Shown here piece after piece: positions 25,015 through 34,182 of a stretch of 64,000 bases of DNA (positions are counted from its first letter, which is position 1; each line of letters opens with the position of its first letter). A program made the translations under genes and the position numbers. The stretch lies in NCBI RefSeq assembly GCF_000566685.1, contig NZ_AZQN01000002.1, positions 733,101-797,100 on the forward strand, read 5' to 3'. The DNA comes from Dyadobacter tibetensis Y620-1. GTDB lineage: Bacteria > Bacteroidota > Bacteroidia > Cytophagales > Spirosomataceae. The notes beneath the pieces were generated by a model, which ran no database searches, had not been told where the DNA came from, and saw nothing but the letters and a program-made list of their open reading frames with translations.

Positions 25015-27111
25015 GTGAACTTGAATTTTTTTGACACCAAAATAGAATTTCTCAAAGGTATTGGCCCTCAACGTGCGGCCTTGTTAAATAAAGAATTGAA
25101 CATATTCACTTTTCGCGATTTATTACAACATTATCCGTTCCGTCATGAGGATCGCACCACTTTTCAGCAGATAAGAGACATAGACGAGCGCATTCCAAAT
25201 GTGCATATCAAGGGAAGGTTACGGGACTGGCATCTTGTGGGAGAAGGTAGTAAAAAAAGGCTGGTAGCTACCTTTTCCGACAGTACCGGCAGCATGGAAC
25301 TGGTTTGGTTTCAGGGGATTAGTTATTTTGAAAAATATCTCCGGCCTAATGGAGAGTACATTATTTATGGAAAGCCTGCGTTCTTTGGAGGTCGCTGGAG
25401 TATTACACACCCGGAAATGGATCTGGCCACTCCAGAAAATACGGCGGGTGGTTACTGGCAGCCCATTTACCCCCTAACCGAAAAGCTCCGGAGAAAAAAT
25501 ATAGACAGCAAGGTGATTGGCAAAGTCATACAGCAGCTCCTGGAAATGGCCTGGCCCAATATTAAGGAAACCTTACCTGAATATGTCATGGAGAAATACC
25601 GTCTCATTGGCAAAAGAGATGCTTTATGGCAGTTTCATAACCCTCAGAATGCTGCCTGGCTAAGACAGGCACAGCGACGTTTAAAATTTGAGGAGCTTTT
25701 CTACAATCAGTTTCGGTTGATAAAAAATAAGCTGCTACACAAAACGGAGTTTCCCGGACTGGTATTCAAAAAAACGGATTTGGTTCATAGATTCTACAAG
25801 GAGCATATTCCCTTCGAGCTGACGGGAGCTCAAACGCGGGTGCTCAAAGAAATTCACAGTGATCTTTTGACCGGAAAACAAATGAACCGGCTATTACAAG
25901 GAGATGTTGGCTCTGGCAAAACCATCGTTGCCTTCATTAGTATGCTATTTGCCCTGGATAACGATGCCCAGGCCTGTTTAATGGCTCCAACCGAAATCCT
26001 TGCAGACCAGCACTATCAGGGACTTCGCAAATTTGCCGAACCACTCGGTGTGAATATTGGTAAATTAACGGGGTCTACACGCAAAAAAGAAAGGGAAAGA
26101 ATCCATGCCCAACTCCTTGGTGGAGAAATGCAAATCATAGTTGGAACACATGCTTTAATTGAAGATATTGTACAATTCAGAAATCTGGGCTTATGTATCA
26201 TTGATGAGCAACATCGCTTTGGAGTGGCCCAGCGGGCCAAGCTCTGGGCGAAAAACAAACGCATCAATCCGCATATGCTCGTTATGACAGCCACCCCTAT
26301 TCCGCGGACTTTGGCAATGACCCTTTACGGAGACCTCGATATTTCGGCCATAGACGAATTGCCAGCAGGTCGGAAACCCATACAGACGGTACACCGTTAC
26401 GATGCACACCGTTCCAGTGTCTTTGGTTTCGTAAAAGATGAAATCGCCAAAGGACGACAAATCTATATGGTTTACCCCTTAATAGAAGAGTCGGAGAAGC
26501 TGGACTTAAAGGACCTCATGGACGGTTACGAAAGTGTGGCGCGGTCTTTTCCCGGGGTTCCTTTAAGTATCCTCCACGGAAAAATGAAGGCAAAAGATAA
26601 GGATTACGAGATGCAGCGCTTTGTAAACCGGGAGACCAAAATTATGGTTGCCACCACGGTAATTGAAGTGGGCGTCAACGTCCCGAATGCCTCTGTAATG
26701 ATTATTGAGAATGCGGAGCGATTTGGGCTTTCCCAGCTTCACCAGCTACGAGGCCGTGTAGGAAGAGGTGCAGACCAATCCTATTGCATATTGATGACCA
26801 GTTATAAAATTAGCGCTGATACCAGACTGCGAATCGAGACCATGTGCCGAACGAATGACGGTTTTGAAATATCGGAAGTAGATCTCCAACTCCGAGGCCC
26901 GGGCGACCTATCGGGCACCCAGCAAAGTGGAGTTACAGATTTGTTGGTAGCGAATCTAGCTCAAGATGGCGCCATATTAAAAGAAGCCCGGATCACTGCG
27001 GAAGCCATTTTAGAAAGTGATCAAGACCTGCTCCAGCCCGAAAACAGTGCAATTCGCCTCCATCTGGAAAATCTTGGCAAAGAGGAATCGAACTGGAGCA
27101 GAATTAGCTAA
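25015..27111 (+). CDS. recG: ATP-dependent DNA helicase RecG
   Basis: 698 residues. It rewinds and reverses stalled replication forks and branch-migrates Holliday junctions. The N-terminal wedge/OB domain (IEFLKGIGPQRAALLNKE, then VHIKGRLRDWH) precedes helicase domain 1, with Walker A GDVGSGKT, DEQH box and MTATPIPRT, and domain 2 with TTVIEVGVNVPNA and QLRGRVGRG. The C-terminal TRG-type region is present (GFEISEVDLQLRGPGDLSGTQQSG). The start is GTG at 25015. A TTG at 25021 with GGAG at a better distance is an alternative. Confidence 0.97.
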   Translation: MNLNFFDTKIEFLKGIGPQRAALLNKELNIFTFRDLLQHYPFRHEDRTTFQQIRDIDERIPNVHIKGRLRDWHLVGEGSKKRLVATFSDSTGSMELVWFQGISYFEKYLRPNGEYIIYGKPAFFGGRWSITHPEMDLATPENTAGGYWQPIYPLTEKLRRKNIDSKVIGKVIQQLLEMAWPNIKETLPEYVMEKYRLIGKRDALWQFHNPQNAAWLRQAQRRLKFEELFYNQFRLIKNKLLHKTEFPGLVFKKTDLVHRFYKEHIPFELTGAQTRVLKEIHSDLLTGKQMNRLLQGDVGSGKTIVAFISMLFALDNDAQACLMAPTEILADQHYQGLRKFAEPLGVNIGKLTGSTRKKERERIHAQLLGGEMQIIVGTHALIEDIVQFRNLGLCIIDEQHRFGVAQRAKLWAKNKRINPHMLVMTATPIPRTLAMTLYGDLDISAIDELPAGRKPIQTVHRYDAHRSSVFGFVKDEIAKGRQIYMVYPLIEESEKLDLKDLMDGYESVARSFPGVPLSILHGKMKAKDKDYEMQRFVNRETKIMVATTVIEVGVNVPNASVMIIENAERFGLSQLHQLRGRVGRGADQSYCILMTSYKISADTRLRIETMCRTNDGFEISEVDLQLRGPGDLSGTQQSGVTDLLVANLAQDGAILKEARITAEAILESDQDLLQPENSAIRLHLENLGKEESNWSRIS

Positions 27112-27114
27112 GTT

Positions 27115-28458
27115 TTAAGGCTCTATAGCCTTTATTGCATCTTTAAATTCATAGCGTTCGGGACGAGTCACATGCAAGGCCGCTCCTAGGGAGGTGGCAT
27201 AGGGCAACTCGGATGCATAAACCTTGTGGTTAGGAAAAGTGCGGGCAACGAGTTTGGTAAAAAGCTGGTTTTTAGCAAACCCTCCATCCACAAATATTGA
27301 ACTTACTTCATTAACCGCAATCAGATTCAGCGACTTATGAAGCAGACCTACCAAACCAACCATTAAATGATGATAAGCCGATTCGGCTGAAGAAAATGCT
27401 GAAATCTGCCATTCCTGCGTATTGGCCGCTGGTTCCGGACCATTCCCGGTCATACAGGCACTATAGAATGGAGGGGTATCCATTTTCAGGATTTCTTCAT
27501 CCAAGGTAACAGACTTATAGAAATCAGGTTTCACTCGGAAGTATGCAGCAATACGTGCCGTTTGATAATCGTGCTCCCTTCCCATAAAAAGGCGAGAAGC
27601 CGTTACACCGCTACCTTCTGGCGTTAGAAAGTTCATGCAATCGCGTTCGAGCTGATCAAAAGTGAGAGGCTTGGACGAGAACGAATTGAAAGATATACAC
27701 CAGGTACCAGTAGACAACAATACAAATGGCTGCTTCATAGCCATCCGGTAAGGCACTAAAGCGGCGGAGCTATCGTGCATCCCAAATCCAGATTGAATTC
27801 CCTTATCGTCGTGTCGATAAATAAATGATGATGAGGCCAATAAGGGGGCTAACTTCTTATGGATCCCTTCCGATTTCACCCAGTCGTGATAATCCCACAT
27901 TTCGAAACTCCATAGTCCGGTATGACAACCCATGGAGGTATAGTCACTTACCTTACGGTTCGTCAGAAGATAGAGAATATATTGTGGTAGATGCAGGGTG
28001 GTAGCAATGTTTTTATAAACCTCAGGCTGCGTATATTTTAACCAGTACAGCTGCATACCAGAATTGAGCATCCCTAGGGCCGGCGACCCTGTTTGAAGCG
28101 CAATGCGCGTCGGGTCACCATGTGTGCTATAAAACTGGTTTAGCAATGCGGGCGGAAAAGGCTTCAAATAGGAATATAACGGGGTTAGCACCTTGTTATT
28201 GGCATCCAAATGAACCAAACTGGCCCCATAGGCAGCCACGTTTACCGCCTTGACATCATACTTCTCATTGGACAAAAGCGCCGCCCAGTGATCTTTAACC
28301 CATTTGGTGAGTAGTTCGATGTTCTCCGTAGGAAACCCATCCTCATCAACGGTTTCTGGTAGATTTTCCGAAAATTCCTCTACGATATTATAGTTCTCAT
28401 CAAAAAGAACATACTTTTTATTGGTACGACCAATATCAAAAACGGCTGTTACTTTCAT
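27115..28458 (-). CDS. FGGY-family carbohydrate kinase (rhamnulokinase/fuculokinase type)
   Basis: 447 residues, cytoplasmic. The first ATPase phosphate motif is FDIGRTNKKYVLFD at the N-terminus. A substrate-side segment follows (NVAAYGASLVHLD, YTSMGCHTGLW), and the adenosine motif is FVDGGFAKNQLFTKLVA near residue 385. FGGY kinases phosphorylate ketoses or polyols. The sequence looks closest in style to L-rhamnulose/L-fuculose kinases, but no rhamnose or fucose genes adjoin it. Its stop lies three bases from that of recG, convergent, without an obvious terminator. Confidence 0.85.
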   Translation of the reverse strand: MKVTAVFDIGRTNKKYVLFDENYNIVEEFSENLPETVDEDGFPTENIELLTKWVKDHWAALLSNEKYDVKAVNVAAYGASLVHLDANNKVLTPLYSYLKPFPPALLNQFYSTHGDPTRIALQTGSPALGMLNSGMQLYWLKYTQPEVYKNIATTLHLPQYILYLLTNRKVSDYTSMGCHTGLWSFEMWDYHDWVKSEGIHKKLAPLLASSSFIYRHDDKGIQSGFGMHDSSAALVPYRMAMKQPFVLLSTGTWCISFNSFSSKPLTFDQLERDCMNFLTPEGSGVTASRLFMGREHDYQTARIAAYFRVKPDFYKSVTLDEEILKMDTPPFYSACMTGNGPEPAANTQEWQISAFSSAESAYHHLMVGLVGLLHKSLNLIAVNEVSSIFVDGGFAKNQLFTKLVARTFPNHKVYASELPYATSLGAALHVTRPERYEFKDAIKAIEP

Positions 28459-28584
28459 TATATGACTTCGCTATTCACCAGTAATTGCTAAAACTTATTT
28501 TTCTGTTAATATAGTGACTTTAGTTTACAAGACTTACCCTTAGTCTATTTTTTTAGTCAGATCTGTTAACTTTCAGGAAATAGT

Positions 28585-29328
28585 CTATTGCCTGGCCGTA
28601 TATGGAGCTTTTTCTAAAACCGGCTTAATCACCTTGATCCATCTCTCATATCCTGAAGCATTCATATGCAGGCTGTCACGTAAGAATATGGAACCGTCTG
28701 GACGGCCATCTTTTAACATAACATCCCAAATATCAATATACTCATGATGCTTGTCTTTAGCAATAAAGTCCTGAATTAACTGATTTGCCTTCTGGGTTTC
28801 CTCTCGCTTATGCCATCTGGATGGAGAAGGCTTTAAGGATATCCCATAAATATGAGCCTTAGGGGCCTTTTGGTGGATGAGTTTGGTCAATTTCACATAC
28901 TCGTCTCGGACCTGTTCGGGTGTTTTAGGCTTGCTTCCAAACATATCGTTTTCACAGTAGATCACTACAGTTTTGGGATCATACTTGAAAATAGTCCGGT
29001 CCGCATAATGAATTACCTCAGGAAAGGTCGATCCCCCAAAGCCACGATTGATAATTGGCAAAGGGGCAAGATCTTCCGCTGCCGACTTCCACATGGTAAA
29101 AGAAGAACTTCCGGTGAGTACGATCCCCCCAGGTGCCGGCATATCCTTGGCGTCCTGTGCTTCAAAGGCTTGAATGGATTTTTCGGAACGATCTACGGCA
29201 TAGTCGGGTGTCCATGGTTCGGCAATACTGGTGTAATTTGGTTTTTGGCAACTTCCGGCAACCGCTACTAATCCTAGTAAAACAAAGACTCTGGAATAAG
29301 TTCGAAACAACAATAACTTAGATTTCAT
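28585..29328 (-). CDS. SGNH/GDSL hydrolase lipoprotein
   Basis: 247 residues. It has a lipoprotein signal with box AGSC near residue 27. SGNH blocks: the nucleophile Ser in LTGSSSFTMW, Gly in NRGFGGSTFPE, Asn in YCENDMF, and the Asp/His dyad in DSLHMNASGYERW. It is a probable periplasmic or outer-membrane esterase acting on acetylated glycans or lipids. It may belong with the FGGY kinase in sugar use (126-base gap, same strand). Substrate unknown. Confidence 0.88.
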   Translation of the reverse strand: MKSKLLLFRTYSRVFVLLGLVAVAGSCQKPNYTSIAEPWTPDYAVDRSEKSIQAFEAQDAKDMPAPGGIVLTGSSSFTMWKSAAEDLAPLPIINRGFGGSTFPEVIHYADRTIFKYDPKTVVIYCENDMFGSKPKTPEQVRDEYVKLTKLIHQKAPKAHIYGISLKPSPSRWHKREETQKANQLIQDFIAKDKHHEYIDIWDVMLKDGRPDGSIFLRDSLHMNASGYERWIKVIKPVLEKAPYTARQ

Positions 29329-29449
29329 GGAAAAAAATTTATTACTACTAATAATGAAGTAGCAATTAGCCTATTTTTAACCTAAAATCTTTATTTTTTG
29401 CCAAAAATTGCAGCAGAGCTTCCGTATTTAGCTGGTAATCTGTAAAAAA

Positions 29450-29840
29450 TCAGTGACTTAAAGCAATATGGGTACCTATATGGTATATATAGAAAGGAGA
29501 GATACGAGGTTCAGGAGCCGCCAGTAGCGATGTGTATATTCCCGCGGCACACCTTGCACCTTCGTGAGAACCTGCGAATAAATACGGTATGACGATTCGC
29601 TTCTTCCGACCTAGTGCGAATTGGCAAATTTGGTTCTCGACAAGATTTTTACGGTCCGCCGCAGCGGTTTTTTCGGACCTGTGCCCAGCAAGCCAGATGG
29701 ATAATTTCATTCCTGTGGGCCAAGCTCTCGAATCCGGTGTAACCGTCGGTTTGCAAACAACCATTGAAGTTTTGGAGCATCGTGGTGGGATACTTGCCGC
29801 CCCTTCCAGGTTCGTAGCTAAAGACAGCTTGTAATCCCAA
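29450..29840 (-). pseudogene. Decayed IS66-family transposase (TnpC) remnant
   Basis: Two overlapping minus-strand frames each match a piece of IS66 TnpC. The first (29840 down to about 29660) reads VFSYEPGRGGKYPTTML..GCLQTDGYTGFESLA..IHLACWAQVRKN, the catalytic-domain segment. The second, in another frame (about 29680 down to 29450), reads LVENQICQFALGRKK..YLFAGSHEGARCAAGIYTSLLA, the conserved C-terminal segment. The roughly 130-180 residues normally between them are missing, and a frame change joins the two. No TnpA or TnpB genes and no terminal inverted repeats were recognised. It is an old insertion scar. Confidence 0.8.
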
Positions 29841-29895
29841 TCGGACTTCGTTGTCTAGGCTTATATGAGAATCATGCTGTTAACCAAACTAACAA

Positions 29896-30100
29896 ATGGG
29901 AAAAGAGTATAAAATCATAACCTCTTTCAGTCAACAAGACCATGCATTTATTGCCCAGGTATTTCAGTTATCTGGTTGTATGGCACATGGAGATACAGAA
30001 GAAGAAGCACCGGAAAATATCCGGATAGTAATAGACTTATGGATCCGGACAGGGACAGAATCCAGTGCTGGCCATACTTCCCTGAGCGAAATTGTTATAA
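29896..30100 (+). pseudogene. Decayed HicB-family antitoxin
   Basis: The first ~57 codons match HicB: GKEYKIITSFSQQDHAFIAQVFQLSGCMAHGDTEEEAPENI..AIDLWI-type pattern (here VIDLWI). After RTGTES the frame stays open to 30249 but no longer resembles HicB. A terminator-like hairpin (30108-30150) lies inside this tail, so the open tail is not genuine coding sequence. No HicA toxin lies beside it. It sits next to the IS66 remnant, and both look like relics of one accessory segment. Confidence 0.65.
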
Positions 30101-30107
30101 ATCATAA

Positions 30108-30150
30108 AAAACGTCCGAAACAACACAAATGGTGCGTGTTCGGACGTTTT
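30108..30150. terminator. Hairpin terminator after the HicB remnant
   Basis: Perfect 12-bp stem AAAACGTCCGAA / TTCGGACGTTTT with a 19-base loop. A and T runs in the arms allow use in either direction, including for glpD from the minus strand. Confidence 0.7.
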
Positions 30151-30229
30151 CAGCATCAGAAAACTGCCTCGATCCACTATCGATCAGGGGAGGATGTATT
30201 TGCTGAAGTCTGTAATAATCTTATCTTTA

Positions 30230-31852
30230 TTAAGCCGTTTCTAGAATAGGATTACCCCTATAAGCTTGGGCCAGGGCTCTAAAGTCGTCAAGCTCCTTCT
30301 GTACCCACCAACTATCTCTTCCCAGTTCCTGAGCCATGATTCTGGCGATTTCAGGTGCTACCGCAATAGCGGCCGAGGCATTTAAAAGAAGTAAACGAAA
30401 GCGCCGAGCCAAAACATCCTCAACTTTTCTGGCGTACTCAAAGCGTACTGCCCACACGACCTGAGCACGATTAAAGGGATAGCCTTCCACTAACGGCTCA
30501 GCCCATTCGGGGTTTGCCATTATTAATTGATTCAGTTTCTCCAAATCTGACCCATAAAAATGTAAAGGATTTTGGCGATCGACAGACTCTTGAAAGCCAT
30601 GAATGGGCAAACGGGCAGTAATGCATTTGGAAGAATGAATACTACCGACTTCTATGGCTTTTTGGAGGGTATCCTGTGCCATTTTTCGAAATGTCGTCCA
30701 TTTGCCGCCGGTAATGGTGATAAGCCCAGACTTCGCTACCATAATTTTATGACTACGGGAAATCTCCTTAGTTTTTGCTCCTTCTCCTCTTGGTGCTGCC
30801 AGTGGGCGCAATCCTGCAAAAACAGCTTCTACATCGGACCGCCTGGGTTTGCGGGTCAGATATGCACCCGCAGTTTCGAGAATAAATGCAATATCGTCTT
30901 CCACTGCTTCAGGCTCTAATTCCGCCTTGTCATAGAGGGTATCGGTGGTTCCTACAATTAATTTGTTGTGCCAAGGTACGGCAAAAAGCACTCTTCCATC
31001 TGATGTTTGGGGTATCATCAGCGCATGCTCTCCTGGCAGGAAGGATCGATCTATGGTAATATGCACTCCTTTACTAGGTCTGATCATATTGGAGGCTTCC
31101 GGGCGATCCATCTGAATGATGGAGTCCACATATACACCCGTTGCATTAATAATTGTCTTTCCCATAGCCCTGAAAATCCGATTGGTTTCGACATCTTTCA
31201 TTTCTACTCCAACTACTTTCTGGTTATTACTTTTAATAAAACCTGTCACCTTCATATAATTGAGCACACAAGCTCCATGTTCTATGGCGGTCTGGGCAAT
31301 ATTCAGTGCCAAACGGGCATCATCAAACTGTCCGTCATGGTAAGTAACGCCCCCTTTCAACCCCTCCGACTTAATTGTCGGAAGGGCCTCCAGGGTTTCC
31401 TGTTTGCTGATGTATTTCGAAGTACCAAGACTAAGACGTCCTGCTAAAAAATCATAAAATTTAAGACCTATTGTATATTTTATATGATCCAACCAAGTAT
31501 AGTTTGGAATGACAAAAAGCTCGTTTTTAGTAATATGAGGGGCATTTTTCAATAACAATCCTCTTTCATAACATGCCTCCCGAACCAGCCCCAGATCGCC
31601 CTGCGCCATGTAGCGCACGCCCCCGTGAACCAGCTTGGTGGCTTTACTTGATGTACCCTTGGCAAAATCTGCCTGTTCGACGAGTAGGGTCCGGTATCTT
31701 CGGCTTGCGGCATCCATGGCGATTCCCAGACCGGTGGCTCCCCCTCCTATCACAATCACATCCCACTCCTGCAAACTGTCCAATTGCCGGAGCATTTCCG
31801 TCCTTGTCACCACGTTAACCTCCTCGTCCACTTTCGAATTAATATCTTCCAT
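30230..31852 (-). CDS. glpD: Glycerol-3-phosphate dehydrogenase (FAD-dependent, aerobic type)
   Basis: 540 residues from the ATG at 31852. The frame is open 30 codons further up, but that part overlaps the divergent regulator's promoter region. It oxidises sn-glycerol-3-phosphate to dihydroxyacetone phosphate at the inner membrane and feeds electrons to quinone. The FAD motif VIGGGATGLGIAMDAASRRY follows the start, then FAKGTSSKATKLVHGGVRYM, the GlpD signature. ITGGKWTTFRKMA is near residue 380, and a C-terminal DAO_C helical domain includes RFEYARKVEDVLARR. The neighbouring divergent DeoR gene is a plausible regulator. No glpF or glpK is in the window. Confidence 0.93.
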   Translation of the reverse strand: MEDINSKVDEEVNVVTRTEMLRQLDSLQEWDVIVIGGGATGLGIAMDAASRRYRTLLVEQADFAKGTSSKATKLVHGGVRYMAQGDLGLVREACYERGLLLKNAPHITKNELFVIPNYTWLDHIKYTIGLKFYDFLAGRLSLGTSKYISKQETLEALPTIKSEGLKGGVTYHDGQFDDARLALNIAQTAIEHGACVLNYMKVTGFIKSNNQKVVGVEMKDVETNRIFRAMGKTIINATGVYVDSIIQMDRPEASNMIRPSKGVHITIDRSFLPGEHALMIPQTSDGRVLFAVPWHNKLIVGTTDTLYDKAELEPEAVEDDIAFILETAGAYLTRKPRRSDVEAVFAGLRPLAAPRGEGAKTKEISRSHKIMVAKSGLITITGGKWTTFRKMAQDTLQKAIEVGSIHSSKCITARLPIHGFQESVDRQNPLHFYGSDLEKLNQLIMANPEWAEPLVEGYPFNRAQVVWAVRFEYARKVEDVLARRFRLLLLNASAAIAVAPEIARIMAQELGRDSWWVQKELDDFRALAQAYRGNPILETA

Positions 31853-31875
31853 ATTACAAATATGGTTTCTTTTTA

Positions 31876-31944
31876 TTTCATTTGCAAGTTTCGAAATCAT
31901 TTTAGCGAATATCTCGTAGCAGAAAGTTGCATTTACTTTCATTT
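31876..31944. promoter_or_regulatory. Possible repressor sites between glpD and the DeoR gene
   Basis: The octamer TTTCATTT occurs at 31876-31883 and again at 31937-31944 inside the short divergent spacer, each in a longer T-rich context. DeoR/GlpR regulators bind repeated sites near their own promoter. This is a candidate only. Confidence 0.3.
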
Positions 31945-31977
31945 ACACTTATGTTTGCAGAGAATCCCCGAATAAAT

Positions 31978-32748
31978 ATGCAAATAGACTCCATGGCACA
32001 GCGCCACCAATATATTTTAGACCGGCTCCGCCAGGAAGGATATATCCGGGTGGCCGACCTGTGCACCGAATTGAACGTATCTGCCGTAACAATACGAAAA
32101 GACCTGAAGGTCTTAAGTGACAAAAACATGTTATTCCGTTCTCATGGAAGCATCAGCCTGCAAAATCCCTATACGGCCGATCGAGATGTAAAGGAAAAGG
32201 GTAATATCTTAGTCGATGAAAAGGGTCGGATAGGGCAATTTGCCGCCAGCCTGCTGGTCCCGGGAGAGGCAATCATTATTGCTTCAGGTACAACAGTACT
32301 GAAACTTGCCGAGGCCATACCAACAGACATGCAGTTGACGGTGCTAACTTCCGCAATGAATGTTTGCATGGCACTTATTGAGAAACCAAATCTGGAGATA
32401 GTACAATTGGGGGGTATCGTAAGGAAATCCTCGGTATCGGCCATTGGAGCATTTGCCGAAGATCAGCTCGCACAGTTTAGTTGCACAAAGCTATTTATGG
32501 GGGTAGATGGCATCGACCTGGATCAGGGTTGTACAACTTCCAATATGATGGAAGCTCAACTTAACAGAGCGATGATGCGAGCGGTACAGGATACAATTGT
32601 ACTGGCCGACTCATCAAAATTTGGCAAACGCAGTTTCGGCAAAATCTGTCCACTTTCGGAGGTGAACCATATTATAACCGATCATGGGATCGGTACCAAT
32701 ATTAGCCAGTCAATAGAAAATCAGGGCGTTGAACTTACGCTAGTTTAA
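31978..32748 (+). CDS. DeoR/GlpR-family transcriptional regulator
   Basis: 256 residues from the ATG at 31978; the ATG at 31993 (MAQRHQYILDRL) is equally plausible. The N-terminal DeoR helix-turn-helix is YIRVADLCTELNVSAVTIRKDLKVLSDKNMLFRSHGS. The C-terminal DeoRC sugar-phosphate sensor domain contains GEAIIIASGTTVLKLAEAI, VQLGGIVRK, FMGVDGIDLDQGCTTSN and VLADSSKFGKRSF. It is divergent from glpD, so it probably represses glpD and responds to glycerol-3-phosphate or another sugar phosphate. Confidence 0.88.
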   Translation: MQIDSMAQRHQYILDRLRQEGYIRVADLCTELNVSAVTIRKDLKVLSDKNMLFRSHGSISLQNPYTADRDVKEKGNILVDEKGRIGQFAASLLVPGEAIIIASGTTVLKLAEAIPTDMQLTVLTSAMNVCMALIEKPNLEIVQLGGIVRKSSVSAIGAFAEDQLAQFSCTKLFMGVDGIDLDQGCTTSNMMEAQLNRAMMRAVQDTIVLADSSKFGKRSFGKICPLSEVNHIITDHGIGTNISQSIENQGVELTLV

Positions 32749-33602
32749 ATATTAAAATATAAATTCCCTTGTCGAGCCGCCCTTTCCCATTAATCGAATA
32801 CGCCTATTACCTACCCAATATAATGCTTCATTTGGAAGTACCGGACTATTCATATGAATATCCGGCATAACCCCCAGCAAAGGAGGGTTAATAAATATTC
32901 CAAGTGGAAAAATATTCTGTTACTATATCATATTGAGCATTAGGCTCAATACTATGATAAGAATCCGCTTGACTAGCCATATCAATCCTTTTCCTATCCT
33001 TATTGTCTTCAATATATATTTGATTTTGACAGGAAAGAGAGAACAGGGTCGGTACCATAATAATAATAATAATAATAAGGCCGGTTGAAACAATAATGGT
33101 GATACCATTTCAAAATCCTAGGCCATCTTTTAGATGCGTAAAATTAATGGCTCGAAAAGGCATGCATTACAAAAAAAAGAAGCCGGACATAGGCCCAACT
33201 TCTTTATATATTACAGGTTTACCATATTCAATACGCAACCCATTGCATATGAATTTTTTTGAATCGAGAATTGCCGTGTCATAGCGTAATACCGGATTCT
33301 ATATTTTTAAATCGACCCTTAGGACTACTTTCTAAGTAATACTGCCTCAATGTTATAGGTATATTTTTATGAGATTCTTAGCGAACTATGCATATAGCGT
33401 AAAGAAGCTTTGGAGCCTAGAGAAATGGCTAAGCAGGATGTGTTCCTACATTCATCTAACAAAACAGAAATGGCTGATTTTAGGTCGAAAATATCAGTGT
33501 TATTTTGGATAGAAATGACAGCACTACTACCCCATGAACGATTAAGAAAAACAGGGGAAATTAATGTAAGTACGTCGGACAACTATCCTAGTGGAGGGCA
33601 CA
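32749..33602. other. Long gene-free stretch, ~850 bases
   Basis: No convincing gene. Several 60-80 codon frames exist on both strands but none has family features. It holds a small hairpin (TATTGAGC / GCTCAATA, 32931-32951) and a trinucleotide repeat (33057-33078). The length is unusual for this region and suggests decayed sequence or an unrecognised RNA. Confidence 0.5.
33057..33078. repeat. (TAA)n simple repeat, about seven units
   Basis: Uninterrupted ATAATAATAATAATAATAATAA in the long gene-free stretch. Simple repeats of this kind can change length by slippage. No gene start lies close enough to suggest phase variation. Confidence 0.85.
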
Positions 33603-33995
33603 TCACCCCAGGAGTGGAGGATGGAAAACGGTCCGTAATGAAACAGACTTTATAGCAGGAGATAGGTAATTAAATAAAACCTTTGTAATACGGGAATTTG
33701 CCGGGATAAGCCTAGGAAGCTGTGTCGAATGAATAAGCATTGGCTGGAGAAGCAGCTTGGACATATAACCTTGTTCGGCCTGCTTTTGCTCCTGCTTTTG
33801 AGCCTGAGCGACTCGCTTGGCCAGATAACATTTGCCCTTACAATCCAGCTGCGGCCTATCCCGATTCTCGCAGAGGTTTACTACAATATAATCGTAGCGA
33901 ATTTCATAGTCCAGATACAACAAAGGAATAAGACATGCCTTAATCAGCATGAGCCCAAACAAGCCAAAAATTATCCATGGTCGTATTGTTTCCAA
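33603..33995 (-). CDS. Small membrane-anchored Cys-containing protein of a Bacteroidota family
   Basis: About 130 residues. One N-terminal transmembrane segment (PWIIFGLFGLMLIKACLIPLLYL) is followed by the family pattern YDYIVVNLCENRDRPQLDCKGKCYLAKRV and a Gln/Lys-rich helix (AQAQKQEQKQAEQ). The three Cys in LCEN..LDCKGKCYL could bind a metal. I know such proteins only as hypothetical genes of Bacteroidota. The start is uncertain: TTG at 33995 is chosen because it gives the usual short lead before the helix. The frame is open to an ATG at 34076, and an internal ATG exists at 33950. Confidence 0.65.
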   Translation of the reverse strand: METIRPWIIFGLFGLMLIKACLIPLLYLDYEIRYDYIVVNLCENRDRPQLDCKGKCYLAKRVAQAQKQEQKQAEQGYMSKLLLQPMLIHSTQLPRLIPANSRITKVLFNYLSPAIKSVSLRTVFHPPLLG

Positions 33996-34182
33996 TGTGT
34001 GTTCATCTCTTATGATGGAATACAAAAGTAAGCTTTCGGCAGAATTATAGCAATATATGTAGTAATATTTCCACATGCATAACTTTTATAATCTTAATAT
34101 CAACCCATTACGCATTTTATTCACTGGTTATTTAGGTATTCCTCTAAAAACCTGGGCATCAATAATAGGCATCATACGGATC

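Noticed and set aside
29589..29834. 81-codon plus-strand frame over the IS66 remnant
   Set aside because: It is the reverse-strand shadow of the transposase pieces, which themselves match a known family.
30101..30249. C-terminal tail of the HicB-like frame as real coding sequence
   Set aside because: A 12-bp terminator-type hairpin lies inside it, it overlaps the end of glpD and similarity to HicB has ended.
33410..33655. 81-codon plus-strand frame near the Cys-rich small membrane protein gene
   Set aside because: It overlaps the 3' end of that gene and carries no family features.
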